40,053 bases of DNA from CBFGWV01 sp965652545 (GCA_965652545.1 CBFGWV010000018.1:1-40053), one strand, 5' to 3'; shown: positions 9,555 through 18,629, counted from the stretch's first letter. The notes: a model not told the origin generated them from the letters alone. Program-made: numbers and translations.

Positions 9555-11305
9555 AGGTCTGGCCCGATGGTCAGGTGCAGGCGAATGTCATCGCCGGGCT
9601 CGTCGAATCCATGTGCCAGATCGATACGCACCGGGCCGACCGGCGAGGCCCAACGCAGGCCGAAGCCGGCGCCGAGCTTCAACTCGGGCGCCTCGTCGTC
9701 GAAGGCGTCACCGGCATCGACGAAGGCCGCCACGCTCCAGTTGTCCACTACCGTGTGTTCGTACTCGATGCTCCCGACCATCAGGTGCTTGCCGCCCACC
9801 ACGCGTCCTTCGGCATCCCTGGGCGCGACACTGTCCAGGCTGTAGCCGCGAATCGACGTATCACCACCGGCGTAATATCGCAGTGAGGTCGGTAACCGGC
9901 TGAAGTCGTTCTGGTCTTCGAACATCCAGGTGCCGCCCAGATCCCCACGCACCAGCAGCCGTCCATCCGTCCACAACGGTTGCACCCATTTGGCTTTGGC
10001 CCAGGCCTGGATAAAACTCACGTCCGACAAGAGCAGCTCATAGGCGCCACGGGTGCCGACCTCCAGGCGGTAGCCCCGGGTGATGAACAGCGGATCGTCC
10101 GCTTCCACCAATTGCCAGGTTGCCGATGGGATGAGCAGGCCGATCTGTTCGGTCTGGTCGCTGACCGTGAACTCCTCCCAGCGATATTCCAGGCCAAGGG
10201 TCCGCGTCCAGGGGGCCAGGCGCCGGGTCCAATGCACGCCGGCGAGTGCGGTGATGCTCTCTTTGTTGTCCGAGTCCTCGCGCTTGAGACCCAGGCGCCA
10301 AGTGTAATCGTCCGTGCGCGGGTCAGCGCCGGGGACGATGTATTCTCCGGTCAGCGATTGTTCGATCTGCGAGGCCAACAAGCCGGCCCTGGCCTTATGG
10401 CCGTAGCGATTGAGCCAACGACGCTCCCAGTCGGCTTTGCCGCGCACGCCGGTATCGGTGCCGTAGCCCATTCCGATGCTGTAGCGGGTCTGCGGCCGCA
10501 TGGCCAGTTCGACCATGACGGGGATTTGGTCGTCTTCCGCCGCGTCGGGGTCGGCATCCAGCAGGACATTATCGAAGTAGTTGCTGGCCACGAGATCCGA
10601 TTGCAGGCCGATCAGCTTGTCGGCACGGTAGGGCTCGCCGGGCTCCAGTTGTACGTAACGTCGCAACAGGCTCTCATCGAGCACACCACCGGTGAAGCTC
10701 ACCTCGCCAAAGCGGTAGCGGTGGCCGCTGTCATAGGTCAGCGCGACGCGTACCGAGCCGTCGGCCAGATCGACGATGGCCCGGCTCTCGGTGAAGCGGG
10801 CGTCGAAATAGCCGCGCTCCAGGGCGAGTGCGCGCAGCCGCTGCTTCAGCGCCTCGTACTGCGCATGGCGAAAGGGTTCGCCGACGGCCAGTCCCGGGTC
10901 CGCAACCACGGCCTGAAAGCGCGGGTCGTTGCGCCCCTCGCCGTCTATTGACAGCGTCACGGCGTCGACGATGACCGGTTCGCCCAGGCTGACCGAATAG
11001 CGCGCCGTCCAGACCTCGCCGTCATCGAGCAACTGGGCGTTTACGTCCACGTCGTAATAGCCCAGAGGTTCTAGGGCCCGCCGGATCTCCTCGCTGGCCT
11101 GGCGATGCAGCCAACGGATGCGCGAGTCGGGCGGGGGGTCAGTCTCAGCTTCGCGAATGCTCAGGAAGGCATTGATATTGTCCAGCGCCTCGCCCTCGAC
11201 ACCGTCGACGACGACGTTGAGTTCGCTAGCCGCGAGGGCCGTGGTGCTGAGAAGGCCGAGGATCACGGCCAGTGGGAACAACTGACGGGTTGGTGGTGTC
11301 GGCAT
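9551..11305 (-). CDS. tamA: TamA outer-membrane Omp85-family protein
   Basis: Outer-membrane beta-barrel of the translocation and assembly module, working with TamB. With the ATG at 11305 it is 584 residues; an in-frame GTG three codons upstream is possible. A signal peptide covers about residues 1-27 (ending TTALA). Three POTRA-like regions follow, including VVVDGVEGEALDNINAFLSI, LEPLGYYDVDV and the third around FTGGVLDESLLRRYVQLEPG. A 16-strand-type barrel of the bacterial surface antigen family follows, with FGLRWASPVGPVRIDLAHGF near the end. The protein ends in TIGPDL, close to the IGLGPEL end of E. coli TamA. It overlaps tamB by four bases. An extended -10 sits 7 nt before the ATG, so the mRNA may be leaderless. 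Confidence 0.95.
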   Translation of the reverse strand: MPTPPTRQLFPLAVILGLLSTTALAASELNVVVDGVEGEALDNINAFLSIREAETDPPPDSRIRWLHRQASEEIRRALEPLGYYDVDVNAQLLDDGEVWTARYSVSLGEPVIVDAVTLSIDGEGRNDPRFQAVVADPGLAVGEPFRHAQYEALKQRLRALALERGYFDARFTESRAIVDLADGSVRVALTYDSGHRYRFGEVSFTGGVLDESLLRRYVQLEPGEPYRADKLIGLQSDLVASNYFDNVLLDADPDAAEDDQIPVMVELAMRPQTRYSIGMGYGTDTGVRGKADWERRWLNRYGHKARAGLLASQIEQSLTGEYIVPGADPRTDDYTWRLGLKREDSDNKESITALAGVHWTRRLAPWTRTLGLEYRWEEFTVSDQTEQIGLLIPSATWQLVEADDPLFITRGYRLEVGTRGAYELLLSDVSFIQAWAKAKWVQPLWTDGRLLVRGDLGGTWMFEDQNDFSRLPTSLRYYAGGDTSIRGYSLDSVAPRDAEGRVVGGKHLMVGSIEYEHTVVDNWSVAAFVDAGDAFDDEAPELKLGAGFGLRWASPVGPVRIDLAHGFDEPGDDIRLHLTIGPDL

Positions 11306-11312
11306 CTTCGGC

Positions 11313-11321
11313 ACTATAACA
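11313..11321 (-). promoter_or_regulatory. Extended -10 promoter for tamA
   Basis: The minus strand reads TGTTATAGT, that is TGn followed by the -10 hexamer TATAGT (11318-11313). Exactly seven bases separate it from the ATG at 11305, which would place the transcription start on or beside the A of the start codon. No convincing -35 is seen and no Shine-Dalgarno precedes the ATG. Confidence 0.4.
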
Positions 11322-11450
11322 AGTCTCGTACGCCGGCTGGTTGGGGGCTGAGTCGTTGGCGGTGTAGTACGATCCGTGCCGCCGCCGCATTAATCACGAT
11401 AGAATTCACCCTCGAGTCTCCATCGCCGACAGCACCGCACAGGGAGTTTC

Positions 11451-13946
11451 ATGGCGAACCGATCCCGCCGCCGTACCGGGGCACGCACTTCAAAGAAAGC
11501 CGCCCGCACGCCACGCACGACGGCGGGCTTTCGTTTTCTCGCTCGCTTCACCGGGCTCATCCTGTTGAGCGGTGTGGTCATTGCCGTCATTGCCAGTGTC
11601 GCGCTGGGCGCGTACATGATGCAGCTGGACAAGACGATCCGCGCGGAGTTCGAAGGTAAGCGCTGGGCGCTGCCGGCGCGAGTCTACGCCCGGGCGCTGG
11701 AACTGTACCCGGGGGCGTCGCTGAGCGCCGATGCTCTGGAGGAAGAGCTCGGCGTCTTGCACTACTGGTCCGTAGAGCGCCTGCTGCGCCCCGGCAGCTT
11801 CCGCCGCGACGGGCAAAGCATCGACGTGTACACCCGCAGCTTCGACTTCTGGGACGGTGAGGAGCCCTCACGCAAGATCCGTATCCGCTTCGACGGCGAG
11901 ACCGTAGTCGGCGTCACCGCGCTCGAGAGTGGCGAGGACTTGGGCATCATCCGCATGGAGCCGGCCGAGATCGCCATGATCCATCCGGCGCATCACGAGG
12001 ACCGGATACTGGTCAAGCATGAGGAAATCCCGCCGGTTCTGATCGATGCCCTGCTCGCGGTCGAGGATCGTCAGTTCTACGACCACTTCGGCATTCATCC
12101 CAAGGGCATTCTGCGCGCCGCGTGGGCCAATTTCCGTGCCGGACGCACCGTGCAGGGCGGCAGCACGCTGACCCAGCAGTTGGTGAAAAACTTCTTCCTG
12201 ACCAACGCCCAGACCTACGAGCGCAAGTTCAAGGAAATTCTGATGGCTATCCTGGTCGACTGGAACTACGACAAGGAAGCCATTCTCGAGGCCTACGCCA
12301 ACGAGGTGTATCTGGGCCAGGACGGCAGCCGGGCCATCCACGGCATGGGGCTGGCCAGCCGGTATTATTTCGGCCGCCCGCTGGCCGAACTCAACCTGCA
12401 CCATGCGGCCATGCTGGTCGGGCTTGTGCGCGGCCCGTCAATCTACGACCCGCGTCGCAAACCCGAAGCGGCCAAAGCCCGACGCGCCCTCGTGCTGGAC
12501 CTGATGGTCGGGCAGAACCTGATTTCCCGCGCCGATGCCGAAACGGCCAAACAGCTGCCGTTGGATGTCATCGAGGAGCCGCCCAGCGGGCTGACCGCGT
12601 ACCCGGCTTTCGTCGATCTGGTTCAGCGTCAGCTCAAGAGCGGCTATCGCCAGGAGGATCTGGTCAGCGAAGGATTGAAGATCTTCACGACGCTGGACCT
12701 GCAGGTCCAGTCCGCTGCCGAACAGGCCATTGTCGACAAACTGCCCGAATTGGAGAAATCCAAAGGTTTGTCCGAGGGCAGTCTGCAATCTGCGGCTATC
12801 GTTGCGGACCCGCAAACTGGCGAAATCCAGGCCATCGTCGGCGGACGCGATGTACAACTGGCGGGCTTCAACCGCGCCCTGGACGCTCAGCGCCAGCCCG
12901 GTTCGCTGCTCAAAGGTCCGATTTACCTCTCGGCATTGGAGTACCCCTCCCGCTACACCTTGTCCACGCTGTTGGACGATACCCAGCCGGTGGAGTACAC
13001 GACTCAGGACGGGCAACGATGGGCGCCGGGCAACTACGACAAGCAGTTCCACGGCTATGTGATGCTGCGCGACGCCCTGGCCCGTTCGCTGAACATTCCA
13101 ACGGTTCGTGTCGGGCTGGACCTCGACGTGCTGACGGTCATCGATACGCTCAAGCGCCTGGGTCTGAATCGCGATCTGAAGCCTTATCCATCGCTGCTTC
13201 TGGGCGCCATCGACATTACGGTGCTGGAGGTTGCGCAGATGTATGGCGCCTTCGCCAGCGGTGGCTACAACATTCCGCTGCGTGCGATTCGCGAGGTCAC
13301 CACCGCAGAGGGCGAACCGCTGAGCCGTTACCCACTCGAGGCGGTCAAGGTCATCGAGCCGGCACCGGCCTTCCTGATCACCCAGGGATTGCAGCGCGTG
13401 GTCGCCGCTGGAACCGCCGCCTCGGCATACCGCACCCTGGATCGCGACCTTGGACTGGCCGGAAAGACAGGCACCACGGACGACTACCGCGACAGCTGGT
13501 TCGCAGGCTTCTCGGGAAACCGGCTGGCCGTCGTCTGGGTGGGGCGCGATGACAATAAACCGATGAAGCTCAGTGGCTCGAGCGGCGCCTTGCCGGTATG
13601 GGTCGACCTGATGAATCGCATTCCGTTGACGCCCGTCGACCTGTCCCCTCCATCGTCGATCGAGTGGGTGTCGGTGGACCCCTACAGCGGCATGCTTGCC
13701 GATGTGGGCTGCCCTGATGCACAGACGCTGCCGTTCATCGCGGGCTCGGCGCCGGCCTATTTGGCGCCTTGCTCTCAGGCATACTACCCCGTGGAGCCCA
13801 TGGCGCAGGCACCGTATGATCGCGGCATGCCGCAGAATGACCCCTTTGCCGGCCCCGGGGGGCCCAGTGAGTACCAGCCTGTACCCCCGAGGCCGCCGGC
13901 CAACGACAATGCCATCGATAATTTCTTCAGAAGGTTGACTCAATGA
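11451..13946 (+). CDS. mrcB: Class A penicillin-binding protein PBP1B
   Basis: Bifunctional peptidoglycan glycosyltransferase and transpeptidase, 831 residues, anchored in the inner membrane. Order of parts: a short basic cytoplasmic tail, a membrane helix (about residues 32-55), a UB2H-like regulatory region (about 70-160), the GT51 domain with EDRQFYDHFGIHPKG (about 204-218) and QGGSTLTQQLVKNFF, and the transpeptidase domain. The latter has Ser485-Leu-Leu-Lys488 as the acylation motif, Ser546-Leu-Asn548 as SxN, and Lys672-Thr-Gly674. A low-complexity Pro-rich tail ends the protein. AGGGAG precedes the ATG, and a -10-like TAGAAT lies at 11400. The next gene, a TPR lipoprotein, overlaps by four bases and is probably its activator. 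The UB2H assignment is from position and length; the rest is clear. Confidence 0.96.
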   Translation: MANRSRRRTGARTSKKAARTPRTTAGFRFLARFTGLILLSGVVIAVIASVALGAYMMQLDKTIRAEFEGKRWALPARVYARALELYPGASLSADALEEELGVLHYWSVERLLRPGSFRRDGQSIDVYTRSFDFWDGEEPSRKIRIRFDGETVVGVTALESGEDLGIIRMEPAEIAMIHPAHHEDRILVKHEEIPPVLIDALLAVEDRQFYDHFGIHPKGILRAAWANFRAGRTVQGGSTLTQQLVKNFFLTNAQTYERKFKEILMAILVDWNYDKEAILEAYANEVYLGQDGSRAIHGMGLASRYYFGRPLAELNLHHAAMLVGLVRGPSIYDPRRKPEAAKARRALVLDLMVGQNLISRADAETAKQLPLDVIEEPPSGLTAYPAFVDLVQRQLKSGYRQEDLVSEGLKIFTTLDLQVQSAAEQAIVDKLPELEKSKGLSEGSLQSAAIVADPQTGEIQAIVGGRDVQLAGFNRALDAQRQPGSLLKGPIYLSALEYPSRYTLSTLLDDTQPVEYTTQDGQRWAPGNYDKQFHGYVMLRDALARSLNIPTVRVGLDLDVLTVIDTLKRLGLNRDLKPYPSLLLGAIDITVLEVAQMYGAFASGGYNIPLRAIREVTTAEGEPLSRYPLEAVKVIEPAPAFLITQGLQRVVAAGTAASAYRTLDRDLGLAGKTGTTDDYRDSWFAGFSGNRLAVVWVGRDDNKPMKLSGSSGALPVWVDLMNRIPLTPVDLSPPSSIEWVSVDPYSGMLADVGCPDAQTLPFIAGSAPAYLAPCSQAYYPVEPMAQAPYDRGMPQNDPFAGPGGPSEYQPVPPRPPANDNAIDNFFRRLTQ

Positions 13947-14578
13947 CCGATGCCCGACGTCTTGCCCTGATCGCCGGACTTACGCTGAGCGCCAGCGCCT
14001 GTACTCTCGCCCCTAGCCCCTATGGCGGTCCGCCGGTGGTCGACCGCAGCGTGCGCACCGCCCCGCCGGCCAATGTGCCGCCGCCGGTCGAGGTGACGCC
14101 GTTGCAGCAACCCCAGCCCTTGCAGCCGCAGTTGCAGACCGGTCCGATGATTCCGCAGAACCCGTACGCCCAAAGCGGTACCGGCACGCAGCAGGGCGGG
14201 GCACCGGTCGGCTCGGGGGCGCCAAACCCGGTTCAGATCCAACCGCAGGGCAATCAGGCCGTCGTGGCGTTGCTGGACTCCGCCGCCACGCACGTCAACA
14301 GCGGCGATTTGGACAAAGCGGCGGCTTCGTTGGAACGCGCGCTGCGGATCGAGCCCCGCAATGCCGGCATCTGGCATGACCTGGCCCAGGTCCGGCTGCA
14401 CCAGGGGCAGTATCAACAAGCCGAATCACTGGCATCCAAGTCGAACAGCCTCGCCGGCAGCGACCGCTCGCTCCAGGCGCGCAACTGGCGGGTAATCGGC
14501 TCAGCCCGGCGTAGCGCCGGCGACAGTGCCGGTGCCGATGCCGCGGACGCCCAGGCGACGACCCTCAGTCGCGGGTGA
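13943..14578 (+). CDS. lpoP: LpoP-like TPR outer-membrane lipoprotein, probable PBP1B activator
   Basis: 211-residue lipoprotein. The signal sequence runs to LTLSASAC, with Cys20 as the likely lipidated residue. A long Pro/Gln-rich linker (about 25-100) could span from the outer membrane towards the cell wall. The C-terminal part (about 105-205) carries tetratricopeptide repeats, with LDKAAASLERALRIEPRNAG and WHDLAQVRLHQGQYQQAESL. In Pseudomonas aeruginosa the PBP1B activator LpoP is a TPR lipoprotein encoded beside ponB (mrcB), and this gene has the same architecture and position, overlapping mrcB by four bases. E. coli LpoB has a different fold. The function is inferred from neighbour and architecture; a generic TPR lipoprotein is the alternative. 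Confidence 0.75.
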   Translation: MTDARRLALIAGLTLSASACTLAPSPYGGPPVVDRSVRTAPPANVPPPVEVTPLQQPQPLQPQLQTGPMIPQNPYAQSGTGTQQGGAPVGSGAPNPVQIQPQGNQAVVALLDSAATHVNSGDLDKAAASLERALRIEPRNAGIWHDLAQVRLHQGQYQQAESLASKSNSLAGSDRSLQARNWRVIGSARRSAGDSAGADAADAQATTLSRG

Positions 14579-16515
14579 GCGCCGAGCCCTCGCTGGAGCC
14601 CGAGAACGCCGACGCATTTCGTGCGGACGGTGTCCTCGCCCGCACCATACCCGGCTTTCAGCCGCGCGAGTCCCAGCAACGCATGGCCGAGGCCGTCGAC
14701 GCTGCGATGGAAAGCCGCGGCACCTTGCTGGTAGAGGCGGGCACGGGTACCGGAAAAACCTTCGCTTACCTGGTGCCGGCGCTCACCGGGCCGCATCGGG
14801 TCGTGGTGTCGACCGGTTCGCGCAACCTCCAGGACCAATTGTTCCACCGCGATCTGCCCCAACTGAGTACCGCCCTGGGTGTCTCCAAACGCGTGGCCTT
14901 GCTCAAGGGGCGGACCAACTATCTTTGCCGCTATCGTCTGCAACGCACCGCTGAGGACGGCCGCTTCGCCAGCCCGGCGGACGCGCGCGATTTCGCCGTC
15001 ATCCAGGACTGGTCCGGCCGCACCCGCCGCGGCGATGTATCCGAGGTCGCCGATGTGGCCGAGGGCGCGGCGGTCTGGCCGCGCGTGACCGCCAGTGCCG
15101 ACACCTGCCTGGGCCAGCGCTGTGACCATTGGCAGCAGTGCTTTGTGGTAGAGGCGCGTCGACGCGCCCAGGAGGCGGATCTCGTCGTCGTCAACCACCA
15201 TCTTCTGTTGGCCGACATGGCGGTTCGCGACGAAGGATTCGGCGAGCTGCTCCCTGGGGCGGATGCGTTCATCATTGACGAGGCGCATCAGTTCGCCGAT
15301 ACCGCCAGGCAGTTTTTCGGCAGCCAGGTCAGTGGCCGGCAACTGCTCGACCTGGCCCGTGATACACGGACCGAGGCCGTGCAAGGACAGGCACTGACGG
15401 GGACGATCGACGGCGCCTGCGGCGAACTGGAGACGGCCACCGCCAACCTGCGTCTGGCACTGGGCGAGCACAATCAACGGGCGGCCTGGACGGACGACTG
15501 TCTCGATCGCTGCGCCGCCGAACTCGATCGGGTCGAGACGGCGCTTGATGAACTCAGTCGCGCATTGCAGGCCACCGGCGCCCCGACCCCGGGGCTGACC
15601 GCCTGTGTGGAGCGGACCGCGCAAATCCTCGGCCGTCTCAAAACCTTTCGCGCCAATACGACGGCCGACCAGGTGCGCTGGTTCGATACCCAGGGACGCG
15701 GGTTCACCCTGGCCAGCACACCGCTGGAGGTATCCGCGCAACTGGAGCGGCACCGGCAAAGCATGCCGGCGGCCTGGGTGTTCACCTCGGCGACGCTGGC
15801 GGTGGGTACATCCTTCGATCATGCCCTGGAGTCGTTGGGCGTCAGCGGTGCCAACACTCTGCGCCTTGAAAGCCCTTTCGACTTTCGCCGCAACACCTTG
15901 CTCTACCACCCCGAAGGTCTGCCCGAACCCGGCTCGGCGTACTACACCGAGGCGATGCTGGACGCGGTAGTGCCCGTCCTGGCCGCGAGCCGCGGACGCG
16001 CCTTTCTGCTCTTCACCAGCCATCAGGCCTTGCGCGAAGCGGCGGCGGCGCTAGGCGACCGCATCGCCTACCCCGTGCTGGTGCAGGGCGAAGCGTCGCC
16101 GCGGGTGCTGCTGGCGCGTTTCCGCGAGCTCGGCAATGCGGTGCTGCTGGGGACCGGCAGTTTCTGGGAAGGGGTCGATGTGCGTGGCGATGCGCTATCG
16201 CTGGTGGTCATCGCCAAGCTGCCGTTCGCCTCGCCCACCGACCCGGTCGAGCAAGCCCGAATCGAGGCCCTGAAGCTCGCCGGTGGTAATCCGTTCACCG
16301 ACTATCAGTTGCCGCAGGCGGTCATTGCGCTCAAACAAGGCGTCGGCAGGCTGATCCGCGATGCCAGCGATACCGGTGTTTTGATGCTGTGTGATCCACG
16401 CATCTCCCAACGCAGCTACGGTCGGGTGTTCATCGACAGTTTGCCACCGATGCCGCGCACACGGCGCCTGGACCGCGTACAGGCGTTTTTTCAGCGCCTG
16501 GAGGGGGCGACCTGA
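14575..16515 (+). CDS. yoaA: YoaA/DinG-family ATP-dependent DNA helicase with Fe-S cluster
   Basis: 646-residue superfamily 2 (XPD-like) helicase; E. coli YoaA is of similar length and takes part in DNA damage tolerance with the clamp-loader subunit chi. Walker A is AGTGTGKT (residues 55-62). Four cysteines, Cys118, Cys178, Cys183 and Cys189, are placed to hold a [4Fe-4S] cluster between motifs Ia and II. The DEAH box is at 235-238, and motif VI is QGVGRLIRD. Translation starts at a GTG overlapping the lipoprotein stop (GTGA). Its 3' end overlaps tsaB (TGATG), and yoaA also lies near tsaB in E. coli, supporting YoaA over DinG. Confidence 0.92.
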   Translation: MSAEPSLEPENADAFRADGVLARTIPGFQPRESQQRMAEAVDAAMESRGTLLVEAGTGTGKTFAYLVPALTGPHRVVVSTGSRNLQDQLFHRDLPQLSTALGVSKRVALLKGRTNYLCRYRLQRTAEDGRFASPADARDFAVIQDWSGRTRRGDVSEVADVAEGAAVWPRVTASADTCLGQRCDHWQQCFVVEARRRAQEADLVVVNHHLLLADMAVRDEGFGELLPGADAFIIDEAHQFADTARQFFGSQVSGRQLLDLARDTRTEAVQGQALTGTIDGACGELETATANLRLALGEHNQRAAWTDDCLDRCAAELDRVETALDELSRALQATGAPTPGLTACVERTAQILGRLKTFRANTTADQVRWFDTQGRGFTLASTPLEVSAQLERHRQSMPAAWVFTSATLAVGTSFDHALESLGVSGANTLRLESPFDFRRNTLLYHPEGLPEPGSAYYTEAMLDAVVPVLAASRGRAFLLFTSHQALREAAAALGDRIAYPVLVQGEASPRVLLARFRELGNAVLLGTGSFWEGVDVRGDALSLVVIAKLPFASPTDPVEQARIEALKLAGGNPFTDYQLPQAVIALKQGVGRLIRDASDTGVLMLCDPRISQRSYGRVFIDSLPPMPRTRRLDRVQAFFQRLEGAT

Positions 16516-17174
16516 TGCGCATCCTCGCCCTCGAGACTTCCACCGACGCCTGCTCGGTTGCACTGGATGATGGCCGCGACACCATCGAGCGGTTCGATAC
16601 TGAACCACGTCGTCATGCCGCGTTGCTGTTGCCGATGATCGAATCGGTCCTCGCCGAGGCGGGCCTGCGCCGGCAGGACGTCGACGCGATCGCGTTCGGG
16701 CGCGGCCCCGGCGCCTTCACCGGCGTTCGTATCGCCGTTGCCGCCGCGCAGGGGCTGGCGCTCGGGCTGGATGTTCCGGTGATCCCGATATCCTCTCTTG
16801 CGGCCGTCGCCGAGGAGGCGTCGGCGGACGATGCCTGTATCGCGGTGGCCGGCGATGCACGCATGGGCGAGGTGTACTGGGGTGTTTTCGCCCGCGAAAA
16901 CGGTACACTGCGGGCCATCGGCGAGGAGCGGGTGTGCGCACCTGAGGCTGTGAGTACGCCGGCCCGGGTGGTGAATATCGGCGCCGGAGCGGGATGGAGC
17001 GTGTACCGTGATGTGCTAATGAGCCGACTGCGGCCATCGCGGGTCATGGATACGTTGTTGCCGCGCGCGGCCGCCGTCGCCCGACTTGCCAGAACACAGC
17101 CGACGTTAAGCGCGGAACTCGCACTGCCTGTGTACCTTCGCGACCAAGTCGTGCAAGCTTCCCGTTCCACCTAA
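16515..17174 (+). CDS. tsaB: TsaB, tRNA threonylcarbamoyladenosine biosynthesis protein
   Basis: 219 residues. TsaB is the non-catalytic partner that binds TsaD (with TsaE) to transfer threonylcarbamoyl to adenosine 37 of ANN-decoding tRNAs. The ASKHA-fold start MRILALETSTDACSVAL is characteristic, as is FGRGPGAFTGVRIAVAAAQG (about 62-81) and the region ISSLAAVAEEA. The length is normal for gammaproteobacterial TsaB (about 220-230). It starts in a TGATG overlap with yoaA and is followed by a 30-base gap before rsd, the first visible break in the run. Confidence 0.95.
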   Translation: MRILALETSTDACSVALDDGRDTIERFDTEPRRHAALLLPMIESVLAEAGLRRQDVDAIAFGRGPGAFTGVRIAVAAAQGLALGLDVPVIPISSLAAVAEEASADDACIAVAGDARMGEVYWGVFARENGTLRAIGEERVCAPEAVSTPARVVNIGAGAGWSVYRDVLMSRLRPSRVMDTLLPRAAAVARLARTQPTLSAELALPVYLRDQVVQASRST

Positions 17175-17204
17175 CGATAGCGATTCGACCAGGGGAAACC
17201 GACC

Positions 17205-17675
17205 GTGAACGAGGTCATCGACTCAGTGCACAGCAAGTCAAGGCCGGATCTGCTCGGCAAGTTGCTGCGCGAGCGGCAGGAAATGCTGGTGTGGTTCAAT
17301 CAGTTGGCTGCCGCCAAGCCGTTCTCCAATTCGCGCACTGTCCGTGAGCCGTTGCAGCGCTTGTGCGAAGTATTGATGGATTACCTGGCGCTGGGGCACT
17401 TTGAGGTGTACCAGATGCTGGAGCAGCAAGGTTGCGGCCGGGACGATCAACGCGAACCGGCCATGGCGCTGGTGGCGAATCTGTACCCGCGCATCGCCGA
17501 AACCACCGAAACCGCCGTGTGGTTCAACGACCGCTACGACGCCGATGTCCACAATGACGATCTGCCGGGTCTCGAAGGCGACCTGGCAAAGCTCGGTGAG
17601 GCCCTGGCCGAGCGTATCGAATTGGAGGACCGGCTGATCACGGCGTTCACGCCCGAACCGGTGGCTGCCGACTGA
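17205..17675 (+). CDS. rsd: Rsd/AlgQ family anti-sigma-70 regulator
   Basis: 156 residues, all-helical. Rsd binds region 4 of sigma-70 in stationary phase and favours alternative sigma factors; AlgQ is the Pseudomonas homologue. Family hallmarks seen are RERQEMLVWFNQL (about 23-35), LCEVLMDYLALGHFEVYQML (about 53-72) and the C-terminal LGEALAERIELEDRLI. The start is a GTG with AGGGGA upstream. The gene sits 30 bases after tsaB and 4 bases before a DUF3301 gene, so it is probably read with them. Rsd and AlgQ cannot be separated from sequence alone. Confidence 0.88.
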   Translation: MNEVIDSVHSKSRPDLLGKLLRERQEMLVWFNQLAAAKPFSNSRTVREPLQRLCEVLMDYLALGHFEVYQMLEQQGCGRDDQREPAMALVANLYPRIAETTETAVWFNDRYDADVHNDDLPGLEGDLAKLGEALAERIELEDRLITAFTPEPVAAD

Positions 17676-17679
17676 AGCC

Positions 17680-17994
17680 ATGGGCGAGCTTATGCTGTTG
17701 GCCCTCCTGGGGCTGGCAGCCTGGGGGTGGCAGGACCACCTGCGCGTTCGCGACATCGCCCGGCAGGCCGCGGTACGCATGTGCCGCGAACGCGACGCCG
17801 GTGTACTCGACGATGCGGTATACCTGCACCGATTGAGTCTCGCCCGCGGCGAACGCCTGCCCTGGACGCTTCGCCGGGTGTTTGGGTTCGATGCCCACCG
17901 TGGCGGGCAGGAGCGATGGTCGGGGCGGGTGATCGTACTGGGTCACCGCATCGCGCTGGTGGCCTTCGATGACGAACTGACCGTGGACCCATGA
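17680..17994 (+). CDS. DUF3301 domain protein
   Basis: 104 residues. An N-terminal hydrophobic segment (MGELMLLALLGLAAWGW) is followed by a small soluble domain with IARQAAVRMCRERDAGVLDD and FGFDAHRGGQERWSGRVIVL, which match the DUF3301 family pattern. These are small, uncharacterised gammaproteobacterial proteins, and I can suggest no function. The stop overlaps the ParA-like gene by four bases (ATGA). Only four bases separate it from rsd, so its expression is probably tied to both neighbours. Confidence 0.8.
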   Translation: MGELMLLALLGLAAWGWQDHLRVRDIARQAAVRMCRERDAGVLDDAVYLHRLSLARGERLPWTLRRVFGFDAHRGGQERWSGRVIVLGHRIALVAFDDELTVDP

Positions 17995-18629
17995 TGCTGA
18001 GCATCCTGATCGCCAATGCCAAAGGCGGCGTGGGGAAAACCACACTGGCCACCCAGCTTGCCGGATACTACGCCAGCCGGGGGCGTCGGGTCGTATTGGC
18101 GGATTTCGACAAACAGCGCTCCGCTCTGGGCTGGATCGAGCGACGAGCTGCGGTACTGCCGCGAGTCTATGGTTGGAGCGGGACGGACAAGAAAGCCGGC
18201 GAGTTCCCCGTGACGCCGGAGGTGTTGATTCTGGACAGCCCGGCGGGGCTCTCCGGCGAACGGCTGAAGACCGCCGTGCGCAACGTCCGTCATGTGCTGA
18301 TCCCGCTGCAACCCTCGCCGTTTGATATGGCCGCCAGCGATGCCTTCGTCGAGGCCCTGGCCGGCCTCAAGCAGGTTCGCAAGGGTAGACGGCATTTGGC
18401 GTTCGTCGCCAACCGCGTGCACGAACGCACGCGCACGGCCATCTGGCTGCGCGAGCAGCTCGATGCGTTGGACCTGCCGCTGGCGGGCGTCCTGCGGGAT
18501 ACGCAGCGTTACGTGCAGATGGCTATGGACGGTACGACGTTGTTCGATACCGATGATCGCGCCGGCGACCGTGACCGGTCACAGTGGCGCAGTGTGCTGG
18601 ACTGGCTGGGCGAGCGCCCGGAGGATTGA
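17991..18629 (+). CDS. Orphan ParA/MinD-like P-loop ATPase
   Basis: 212 residues. The deviant Walker A motif KGGVGKTT is at residues 11-18, the switch region LADFDKQRSALGW near 37-49 and the Walker B-like VLILDSPAGL near 77-86, as in ParA/Soj ATPases. It is short, lacking an N-terminal DNA-binding extension, and no parB or parS-like gene is nearby, so it is not a standard chromosome partitioning pair. Related stand-alone ParAs place cargo such as chemotaxis or flagellar clusters, but no cargo gene is adjacent. Starts are ATG-ATG within the DUF3301 stop, and the stop overlaps yheS (TGATG). Confidence 0.85.
   Translation: MMLSILIANAKGGVGKTTLATQLAGYYASRGRRVVLADFDKQRSALGWIERRAAVLPRVYGWSGTDKKAGEFPVTPEVLILDSPAGLSGERLKTAVRNVRHVLIPLQPSPFDMAASDAFVEALAGLKQVRKGRRHLAFVANRVHERTRTAIWLREQLDALDLPLAGVLRDTQRYVQMAMDGTTLFDTDDRAGDRDRSQWRSVLDWLGERPED

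Noticed and set aside
12438..13943. A 501-codon minus-strand frame over mrcB
   Set aside because: Antisense shadow of the transpeptidase domain; no family resemblance or start signals.
14413..16023. A 536-codon minus-strand frame over yoaA
   Set aside because: Antisense shadow; yoaA on the plus strand has all helicase motifs and Fe-S cysteines.
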